A stretch of DNA of 5,591 bases, from assembly GCA_027317055.1 (NCBI GenBank), contig DAHVFK010000247.1, forward strand, positions 1 to 5,591, written 5' to 3'. The notes under the pieces were generated by a model. That model worked only from the letters and a program-made list of their open reading frames with translations, had not been told where the DNA came from and did no database searches. This document shows, piece by piece, positions 1 to 5,095 of the stretch (position 1 is the stretch's first letter; every line of letters begins with the position of its first letter). This DNA is from Betaproteobacteria bacterium (GTDB taxonomy: Bacteria; Pseudomonadota; Gammaproteobacteria; Burkholderiales; SG8-39). Position numbers and translations under genes: made by a program.

Positions 1-33
1 GTGTACGACACCATCTCCAAGATGAAGTATTAG
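1..33 (+). CDS. C-terminal end of an upstream gene (possibly GspF/PilC-type membrane protein)
   Basis: Reading frame 1 is open from the window edge and ends at TAG (31-33), giving the ten-residue tail VYDTISKMKY. The gene lies on the same strand and in the same frame as the next gene, whose GTG start follows after 9 bases, so it probably belongs to the same operon. Type II secretion/type IV pilus F-family inner-membrane proteins often end just after their last membrane helix with a short 'P-hydrophobic-(Y/F)-D' type tail, and an F-family gene would fit directly upstream of a GspL/PilM-like gene. Ten residues cannot establish a family. That this is the end of a real gene is likely; the product is a guess from context. 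Confidence 0.45.
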   Translation: MYDTISKMKY

Positions 34-42
34 CGCCGGCCC

Positions 43-1593
43 GTGTCAGCCAAGCACCTGCTCTACTTCACCGCGACCGATCACTACGTGTATCGCTGGT
101 CGCGCCGCGCGCTCGAGCTGCAAGCGAGGTTTACCGCCGATGACGCCGGCGCGCTGGGTTTCCGGCAGTACCTGCGCGGCAAGAAGCGCGCCTTGTTCTA
201 TCTGGTGGCCGACCTCGCGGGCGAGGACTTCCACGAAGACCAGATTCCCTACCTGCGCGGCGGCGACCGCCAGGCGGTGATCGACCGGCGCCTGGCGCAA
301 CGCTATCGCGACACGCGGCTCGCGGCAGCGCTGTCGCTCGGCTACGTCGCAGGCCAGCGGCGCAACGAGCGGCTGCTGCTGGCCTCGTTCACCAACACGC
401 AGCAGTTCACGCCCTGGCTTGACGCGCTGACAGAGTCCGGCACTAAGCTCGCCGGCGTATTCTCGGTGCCCCTGGCCGCGCCGGCGCTCGCGGCGCGCCT
501 GGGCGCGCGCGAGGGACGCTGCTTCGTCATCACCGCCGACCGCGCCGGCCTGCGGCAATGCTTCGTCGAAAACGGCAAGCTGCGCTTCGCGCGCCTGGAG
601 CGGACCGCCGACATGGCGCCCGAAGACCTGGCCGCGTTCGTGCGCTCCGAGACGATGCGCCTCGCCCAGTACCTGACGACGCTGCGGGCGCTGCCGCGCG
701 AAGGCCCTCCGGTACAGGTGATGGTCGTGGCGCCCGCGGGACAGAAGGCGGCCTTCGAGCGCGTGCTGGCGTCCGATGCCAAGTTCGTATTCCACACCTT
801 CGACCTGGACGAGGCGGCGCGCGCCGCCAAGGTGGGACAGGCCCCCGCGGAGACGCTCGCCGAGCGCCTGTACCTGCATCTGACGGTCAAGCAGACGCCG
901 AAAGAGCAGTTTGCGCACAGGGAAGACCGGCGCGGCTACCTCCTGTGGCAGCTGCAGCGCGGCATCGCCCTCGCCGGCGCGGCCGGCCTGGCCGCCTGCG
1001 CGCTGTACGCGGGCACCCAGTGGCTCGACGTGATGTCGGCCCACGGCCAGGCCGTGAGCGAGCAGCGCGAGGCGGACCTGGCCGCGGATCGCTATCGCCG
1101 CATCACCGCGACCTTTCCGGTGACGCAGACCACCACCGACAACCTCAAGGCGACGGTGATCGAGTTCCGCAAGATCGCGAACCGGACCGCGTGGCCGGAG
1201 CCCTCGTTCGTCCACCTGTCCAAGGTGCTGGACGAGTTTCCCCGGATCGAGCTCGAGAGCCTGGTCTGGCGCGTCGGGCAGCCGGGCGGCCGCGGTCCGG
1301 GCGCGCCGCGGGGCGGCGCGGGGACCTCGGCCGGGCTGCTGCAGGGCAACGACACCGAGGAGCTCGAGATCGGCGGACGCGTGGCGACCACGCAGGGCTC
1401 CGACTACCGCGCGATCACGGCGGAAGTCCAGCGCTTCTCGCAGGCGCTCAGCAACGGCTCACCGTACCAGGTGGCCAACATGCAGCTTCCGTTCGACATC
1501 ACATCGCAGGGAACCCTCACCGGCGACATCGGCTCGACGGCGCGCAACGAGGCGCCGCGCTTCACCATCGTCTTGTCGAGGCCCCTGAAATGA
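43..1593 (+). CDS. GspL-like / PilM-PilN-like platform protein, bitopic inner-membrane
   Basis: This 516-residue protein has a soluble N-terminal part of about 300 residues with no signal peptide, one membrane helix at about residues 307-327 (rich in Ala, Leu and Gly, preceded by basic residues), and a C-terminal part of about 185 residues that should be periplasmic. That is the plan of GspL, or of PilM (cytoplasmic, actin-like) joined to PilN (one helix plus periplasmic domain). The role would be to connect the cytoplasmic assembly ATPase to the periplasmic platform. I do not see a clear nucleotide-binding motif, so the PilM relationship rests on layout and gene order. After the helix comes a charged, helix-prone segment (about 335-380). 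A Gly/Pro/Arg-rich linker at 412-431 follows, then a domain (about 436-516) resembling the end of PilN-type proteins. GTG 43 is the first start after the upstream TAG in this frame; no good Shine-Dalgarno is visible, suggesting coupling to the upstream gene. Family placement is moderate; the coding call is firm. Confidence 0.8.
   Translation: MSAKHLLYFTATDHYVYRWSRRALELQARFTADDAGALGFRQYLRGKKRALFYLVADLAGEDFHEDQIPYLRGGDRQAVIDRRLAQRYRDTRLAAALSLGYVAGQRRNERLLLASFTNTQQFTPWLDALTESGTKLAGVFSVPLAAPALAARLGAREGRCFVITADRAGLRQCFVENGKLRFARLERTADMAPEDLAAFVRSETMRLAQYLTTLRALPREGPPVQVMVVAPAGQKAAFERVLASDAKFVFHTFDLDEAARAAKVGQAPAETLAERLYLHLTVKQTPKEQFAHREDRRGYLLWQLQRGIALAGAAGLAACALYAGTQWLDVMSAHGQAVSEQREADLAADRYRRITATFPVTQTTTDNLKATVIEFRKIANRTAWPEPSFVHLSKVLDEFPRIELESLVWRVGQPGGRGPGAPRGGAGTSAGLLQGNDTEELEIGGRVATTQGSDYRAITAEVQRFSQALSNGSPYQVANMQLPFDITSQGTLTGDIGSTARNEAPRFTIVLSRPLK
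1578..1581 (+). promoter_or_regulatory. ribosome binding site for the PilO-like gene
   Basis: GAGG lies inside the end of the GspL/PilM-N-like gene, 8 bases before the ATG at 1590. It supports that ATG as the start rather than any of the upstream in-frame codons, which would require a long overlap. Confidence 0.55.
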
Positions 1594-2198
1594 TCGTGAC
1601 GGCCCAGGAAGCCCGCAAGCTCGCGCTGCCCGCGATCGCGTTCGCGTTGTTGATCGGCGCCGGCGTGGCGCTGATCGAGTTCGTCGATTCGAGGCTCGCG
1701 GTCGCAACGCGCGAGCTGACCGTCGCCAAGGCGCACCATGCCGAGGCGCGCGAGCGGCTCATGCGCATCGCCGACGAGGAGCGCGAGGTAAACGAAAAGC
1801 TGGCGGTCTATCGCAGACTGCAGCAGCTGCACGTCATCGGCCCCGAGCGGCGCCTGGAGTGGGCCGACGCCATGTCGCGCATCAAGACCGGCCGCGAGCT
1901 GCTCGATCTGCGCTACCGCGTCGACCGGCAAGCGCTGCTCGTGTCGGTCCCGGGCAAGCCGGGCAACGTCGACTTCTACTCCAGCACCATGAAGGTCGAT
2001 ATCGCGCTGCTGCACACGGGCGACCTGCTGCGCTTTCTGGAAGACCTGCGCAATTCCGGCAACGCCTACTACGCGGTCCGGCGCTGCGAGATCACGCGCA
2101 CGGGGCAGGCGCCCACCGGCACCTCGATCGTGCCGCGCCTGCGCGCCACCTGCGACATCGACCTGATCACCATCCTCGACCGGGCGGCAAAGTCGTGA
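1590..2198 (+). CDS. PilO-like periplasmic platform protein with N-terminal membrane anchor
   Basis: A 202-residue protein. Residues about 11-31 form one hydrophobic helix after a short N-terminus with a Lys/Arg, and residues about 35-78 are highly charged with heptad-like spacing, typical of a coiled coil. The rest (about 85-198) should fold in the periplasm. This is the PilO/GspM layout, and the place directly after a PilN-like gene matches the M-N-O-P order. The segment IGPERRLEWADAM (83-95) and the pair C166 and C188 near the C-terminus, in the contexts RRCEI and RATCDI, look like conserved family features; C166 and C188 could form a disulfide. The frame is open far upstream, but the ATG at 1590 overlaps the previous stop as ATGA, has a GAGG at good distance, and gives a proper membrane anchor. 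PilO-like proteins normally dimerise with the PilN part and contact PilP. Assignment is by architecture and neighbourhood. Confidence 0.82.
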   Translation: MIVTAQEARKLALPAIAFALLIGAGVALIEFVDSRLAVATRELTVAKAHHAEARERLMRIADEEREVNEKLAVYRRLQQLHVIGPERRLEWADAMSRIKTGRELLDLRYRVDRQALLVSVPGKPGNVDFYSSTMKVDIALLHTGDLLRFLEDLRNSGNAYYAVRRCEITRTGQAPTGTSIVPRLRATCDIDLITILDRAAKS

Positions 2199-2260
2199 AG
2201 CGCACGGTTACGGCACTATTCGGCCTCCTGCTCGCCACCGCTTCGGCGGCGTCGGCGGCA
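2195..2260 (+). other. Sec signal peptide region of the PilP/MshK-like protein
   Basis: Codons 1-22 encode a basic start (KR), a hydrophobic core and an Ala/Ser-rich end. An A-S-A or S-A-A box fits signal peptidase I cleavage after residue 21 or 22. This decides the GTG start at 2195. Confidence 0.75.
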
Positions 2261-2641
2261 CAGGAGCTCGGGCGGCTGTTCTTCACTCCCGAGCAGCGCG
2301 CCGAGCTCGACGCGCGCCGCAAGGCCCGCGTGCCCGACAAGCCGGCCGCGGTTCTGATCGAATCGCCCAGCACCACCTTCGACGGCTACGTCAAGCGCTC
2401 CAACGGCAAGTCGACCGTCTTCCTCAACGGCGAGCCGATCACCGAGGGCGCGGACGCCAAGCGCGTCCAGGTCGTTCCCTCGCGCGACGACCCGAGCCGC
2501 GCCGCGATCGAGCTGGGCGAGGGCGCACGGTGCATCCCGCTCAAGGTCGGCGAATCGCTCGACCGCGGCACCGGCGAAGTGAGCGACGTGATCGGCAAGG
2601 GCGAGGTCAAGGTCAACGGTCGTGGTGCGAAAGCACGCTAA
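2195..2641 (+). CDS. small secreted PilP/MshK-like periplasmic protein
   Basis: A 148-residue protein starting at GTG 2195, which overlaps the previous stop as GTGA. The N-terminus has KR, a hydrophobic core (about 5-16) and ASAASA ahead of a likely signal peptidase I site near residue 21 or 22; no Cys follows the site, so it is not a lipoprotein. The mature protein begins with LGRLFFTPEQRAELDARR (25-42), a segment I associate with a family of small proteins in proteobacterial pilus-like operons. It continues with a beta-strand-type stretch, GYVKRSNGKSTVFLNGEPI (64-82), like the small beta domain of PilP, GspC or MshK. That domain commonly bridges the inner-membrane platform (PilN/O) and the outer-membrane secretin, and this gene sits exactly where PilP is expected. 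No transmembrane helix remains after cleavage. The longer in-frame reading from 1859 is rejected because it would bury the signal peptide. Exact role is inferred; the secreted nature is well supported. Confidence 0.8.
   Translation: MKRTVTALFGLLLATASAASAAQELGRLFFTPEQRAELDARRKARVPDKPAAVLIESPSTTFDGYVKRSNGKSTVFLNGEPITEGADAKRVQVVPSRDDPSRAAIELGEGARCIPLKVGESLDRGTGEVSDVIGKGEVKVNGRGAKAR
2609..2612 (+). promoter_or_regulatory. candidate ribosome binding site for the large pseudopilin gene
   Basis: AAGG ends 9 bases before GTG 2622 and 12 bases before the alternative GTG 2625; a GAGG also occurs at 2603-2606. The spacing slightly favours 2622. The site lies inside the coding end of the PilP-like gene. 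Confidence 0.4.
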
Positions 2642-4313
2642 ACTCGAGCGCGGCGCCGCGCTGCTCGTCCTGATGGTGATTCTTGTGCTCGGCGTTTCGT
2701 GGATGCTGGCCTCCGCGTTGACTTCTTGGCTCAATCCCGCCGCGACCAATCCAAGCCGCAACGGCGAAGTGCTGGGTCAAGCGAAGGCGGCACTACTCGG
2801 GTACGTGGCGAAGGAAGTCATGGACATTTCCGGGGCAAACCCAGAGCAGAATCCGGGCCGTTTGCCCTGCCCCGAATTGCGCGCTTACGTCGGCACCGCA
2901 AATGAAGGCATAGCCGCAGGCAATTGCACGCTTCCAGCCGTTGGCCGACTGCCGTGGCGCACGCTCGGTCTGGACAAACTTGTAGATGCCTCCGGCGAGC
3001 CGCTTTGGTATGTCGTCTCGCCGGGATGGGCATACACAAGCGGAAATTTGCAAATCAACTTCAACACGGTCGGACAAATTACTTTGCAGAACGCTCAGGG
3101 GAATCCAATCGCATCGAACTTAATTGCGCTGATCATAGCGCCAGGTCCACCGCTCAGCGTTCAAGCGTCGCCTAACTGTGCGGCAATTAACCAGACACGG
3201 GCGCTCAGCACCCTTCCGCCGCCAGCTAACTGGTACCAGAACTATCTTGAGTGCCAAAACGCCACATACCTTGCGGCCACGACATTCGCGATGGCCGGAC
3301 CGAGCGGCTCGTTCAACGACCAGGTCGTTCAGATCACCGCCAACGACGTCATGCGAGCAATCGAGGGACCGATAGCGCAGCGCATACAGACCCAGATCGC
3401 GCCTGCTATCAATTCCGTGTACACCACAGCCAACGGATGGACGAACACGCAACCGCTGTACCCGTTCGCCGCGCCGTTCAGCAGCCCGAGTCCCGAAGTC
3501 GATCCTCCGAACGATGGTAGTGTTGGCAACTACGAAGGCGTGCTACCGATCGCTCAAGACGCCGCCACCGAAGTGACGTGGCTGAGCGTCCCGCCGATTT
3601 CATGCACTATCTCACCGCCGGGAGGCGGCGTGAGCTGCGGTCTGTGCACCGTTTCGTCAACCACTGTTTCGTGCACAGTAGCGGGAGTGGGGCCACCCGC
3701 TCCAACTTTACAGCTCACGGCGTACGCGTCGAAAGTCGGCACTGGGTTCAGGCAGCCGCCCGGGATTTTATCCAAGGTCTCCGACCCGGGCTTTTCATCG
3801 CGCTCGATCGAAAACACGCTACAGAGCAATGGCACCGCAATGGTCGTCTACCAGGGCGTGCCCCCACTGGGAGTTTCGTCCCTGACAATTACCATCAACG
3901 CCGCGGACGACCCGATCACTTCTTCCGATCAAGCTATCGCCCCGAATACCAGTTGGTTCATCCGCAACCAGTGGTACAAGTTCACATATTACGCGGTGTC
4001 GCAGGGCTTCGCGCCCGGCGGCGCGGGTGGCTGCGGACCGAACCCGACGCTCCCGCTGTGCTTGACGATCAATAACGATGCCGTGCCGAACGATGATAAG
4101 CACGCCGTGCTTGTGTTCGCCGGGCGTGCCCTGACTACTCCGGCCGAGCGCGTCGGAGCGGCGTGTTCGACGAGCGCAGCACAGACGCGGCCGTCGGGCC
4201 AGCTCACGAGCTACTTTGAATGCGAGAATGCGACGGTCGCCGATTCCGTTTTCGAGAAGCGTCCCGCAGCGACGAGCGCTTTCAACGACCACGCCTTCGC
4301 CATCGCTCCATGA
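2622..4313 (+). CDS. large PilX/GspK-like pseudopilin with duplicated ectodomain
   Basis: A 563-residue protein starting at GTG 2622 (or GTG 2625), overlapping the previous gene by 20 bases. The N-terminus is basic (RKHAKLER) followed by GAALLVLMVILVLGVSWML (11-29), matching the PilX_N type of pilin helix. Cleavage after G11 would leave Val, not Glu, at +5, as in the GspK tip pseudopilin. The periplasmic part has two related units. Unit 1 (about 53-239) carries GRLPCP (79-84), C102, GRLPWRTLGL (108-117), LWYVVS (128-133), NLIALIIAPG (166-175), YLECQNAT (208-215) and FNDQVVQIT (231-239). Unit 2 (about 253-563) carries YPFAAPF (280-286), YEGVLP (304-309), WYKFTYYAVSQG (451-462), HAVLVFAGRALT (494-505), YFECENAT (531-538) and FNDHAFAIAP (554-563). 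A beta-rich, four-Cys insertion (about 312-445) splits unit 2. The protein has twelve Cys, all outside the membrane. GC is lower than in the platform genes. Likely role: minor pilin at the filament tip, perhaps a priming or binding subunit. Confidence 0.82.
   Translation: MVRKHAKLERGAALLVLMVILVLGVSWMLASALTSWLNPAATNPSRNGEVLGQAKAALLGYVAKEVMDISGANPEQNPGRLPCPELRAYVGTANEGIAAGNCTLPAVGRLPWRTLGLDKLVDASGEPLWYVVSPGWAYTSGNLQINFNTVGQITLQNAQGNPIASNLIALIIAPGPPLSVQASPNCAAINQTRALSTLPPPANWYQNYLECQNATYLAATTFAMAGPSGSFNDQVVQITANDVMRAIEGPIAQRIQTQIAPAINSVYTTANGWTNTQPLYPFAAPFSSPSPEVDPPNDGSVGNYEGVLPIAQDAATEVTWLSVPPISCTISPPGGGVSCGLCTVSSTTVSCTVAGVGPPAPTLQLTAYASKVGTGFRQPPGILSKVSDPGFSSRSIENTLQSNGTAMVVYQGVPPLGVSSLTITINAADDPITSSDQAIAPNTSWFIRNQWYKFTYYAVSQGFAPGGAGGCGPNPTLPLCLTINNDAVPNDDKHAVLVFAGRALTTPAERVGAACSTSAAQTRPSGQLTSYFECENATVADSVFEKRPAATSAFNDHAFAIAP
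2778..3338 (+). repeat. ectodomain unit 1 of the large pseudopilin
   Basis: Protein-level repeat, residues about 53-239. Landmarks in order: QAKAALLGY, GRLPCP, Cys 102, LPWRTLGL, LWYVVS, a hydrophobic strand ending in APG, Cys 186, YLECQNAT, FNDQVVQIT. Its second half matches residues 451-563 of the same protein, and its first half matches the neighbouring pseudopilin. The DNA is diverged, so this is an old duplication. Confidence 0.7.
3378..4310 (+). repeat. ectodomain unit 2 of the large pseudopilin (split by an insertion)
   Basis: Protein-level repeat, residues about 253-563. The C-terminal half aligns well with unit 1: YYAVSQG with WYVVSPG, VLVFAGRALT with ALIIAPGPPL, C515...YFECENAT with C186...YLECQNAT, and FNDHAF with FNDQVV. 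The N-terminal half (PAINSVY, YPFAAPF, YEGVLP) aligns only weakly with unit 1 (AALLGYV, GRLPCP, VGRLP) and has lost the paired Cys. Confidence 0.6.
3555..3956 (+). other. Cys-rich, beta-prone insertion within ectodomain unit 2
   Basis: Residues about 312-445 have no counterpart in unit 1 or in the neighbouring pseudopilin. They are rich in Ser, Thr, Val, Gly and Pro, with C328, C339, C342 and C351 in a 24-residue span and alternating hydrophobic runs (LQLTAYA, AMVVYQG, LTITINA) suggestive of an immunoglobulin-like or similar beta sandwich. Boundaries are approximate. I cannot name a family. Confidence 0.5.
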
Positions 4314-5095
4314 ACTTGCCAGCCGCCCGCCGCCGCGCCGCCGGCTTCTCGCTGATCGAAATGGCGCTGGTGGTCGCCATCATCGGTTTCATTCTTGGCG
4401 GCATGGTGATGACGCTTTCGGCGCAGATCAGTCAGCACAACATCGACGAGACGCAAAGCCGCCTCAAGCAGGCGCGCGACGCGCTGCTCGGATTCGCAAT
4501 TGCAAATGGGCGACTTCCGTGTCCGGCTTCGGCGACCAGTAACGGGCTTGAGTCGCCAGTGGGAGGAGGCACCGCCTGCACCAATCCCTACGACGGGTAC
4601 TTGCCGGCGGTAACGCTCGGGTTCCAGCCGATCGACAGCAACGGCTACGCGGTCGATGCGTGGAACAATCGCATCCGCTATGCGGTGACACAAACGAGCG
4701 TTTCCGGCTCGTGCACGAGTTCCACCAGTCCGCCACCGTTTACCTCGTCGAATTTGAAGGCGAACGGCGTCGCCTGCCTACCGAATGACTTAGTCATATG
4801 CAAATCGGCTAGCGTCATTACTGCTACCGACTGCGGCCCGTCTAGCAATGCCGTGACCAACCAAAGCGCAGGCTTTAAGCCCGTCGTGGCGATCGTCTAC
4901 TCTACCGGTAAGGACTTTACGACCCCGACCGCCGGCAACACGGACGAGGCAGCGAACCTAAACGGCGATGCGGTGTTCGTCAGCCATCCACCGGCCCCGC
5001 CAGGGGCCTCAGGCGGAGAGTTCGACGACCAGTTCGAATGGATCCCGGTCGGTCTGCTATACGGGCGCATGACGACCGCTGGGGTGCTGCCATGA
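4310..5095 (+). CDS. prepilin-type pseudopilin (minor pilin) with RLPCP ectodomain
   Basis: A 261-residue protein with a canonical prepilin leader: a short basic start with four Arg, then G12 followed by FSLIEMALVVAIIGFILGG, i.e. Phe at +1 and Glu at +5, the substrate form for a PilD/GspO-type prepilin peptidase. After the helix, QARDALLGF (54-62) leads into GRLPCP (67-72), C90, DGYLPAVTLG (95-104), DAWNNRIRYAVT (116-127), VVAIVYSTGKD (192-202), DEAANLNGDAVFVSHP (212-227) and FDDQFEWIP (238-246). The same order of landmarks occurs in unit 1 of the preceding protein, so the two are paralogous outside the helix. Six Cys, all in the ectodomain. ATG 4310 overlaps the previous stop as ATGA and puts the leader at normal length; extending to the ATG at 4220 would add 30 residues to the leader and is unlikely. 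No clear Shine-Dalgarno is visible, which fits coupling. It is expected to be a pseudopilus or type IV pilus minor subunit. Confidence 0.9.
   Translation: MNLPAARRRAAGFSLIEMALVVAIIGFILGGMVMTLSAQISQHNIDETQSRLKQARDALLGFAIANGRLPCPASATSNGLESPVGGGTACTNPYDGYLPAVTLGFQPIDSNGYAVDAWNNRIRYAVTQTSVSGSCTSSTSPPPFTSSNLKANGVACLPNDLVICKSASVITATDCGPSSNAVTNQSAGFKPVVAIVYSTGKDFTTPTAGNTDEAANLNGDAVFVSHPPAPPGASGGEFDDQFEWIPVGLLYGRMTTAGVLP
4343..4360 (+). other. prepilin peptidase recognition site (G|FSLIE)
   Basis: Codons 12-17 of the pseudopilin. Cleavage is expected between Gly12 and Phe13, with Glu at +5 of the mature protein. Known prepilin peptidases cut here and methylate the new N-terminus; no such peptidase is encoded in the window. 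Confidence 0.88.
5081..5084 (+). promoter_or_regulatory. weak ribosome binding site for the membrane sensor gene
   Basis: A GGGG run in the context TGGGGTG lies 7 bases before ATG 5092, inside the end of the pseudopilin gene. It is a modest match to a Shine-Dalgarno sequence; initiation could also rely on the ATGA overlap. Confidence 0.3.

Noticed and set aside
46..1215. Minus-strand open frame of 389 codons under the GspL-like gene
   Set aside because: Composition is Arg/Gly/Ala/Gln-rich without domain pattern; the plus-strand frame has a membrane helix, sensible layout and operon context.
1276..1335. G-quadruplex in the G-rich linker region
   Set aside because: The G runs are interrupted by loops longer than the usual limit between several of them, and the region is explained by Gly/Arg codons.
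558..1589. Extension of the PilO-like gene upstream to 558
   Set aside because: The added sequence is an Arg/Pro/Gly-rich out-of-frame reading of the preceding gene; ATG 1590 has a GAGG and a membrane anchor.
1859..2194. Longer form of the PilP/MshK-like protein from 1859
   Set aside because: The added part is an out-of-frame shadow of the PilO-like gene and would place the signal peptide inside the protein.
3578..4075. Alternative plus-strand frame of 165 codons within the large pseudopilin gene, as a sign of a frameshift
   Set aside because: The main frame continues without a stop and carries the conserved motifs on both sides of this region; the alternative product is Arg/His-rich without pattern.
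4220..4309. Upstream ATG for the pseudopilin gene
   Set aside because: It would overlap the previous gene by 94 bases and give a leader of about 42 residues; ATG 4310 gives a normal 12-residue leader and an ATGA overlap.
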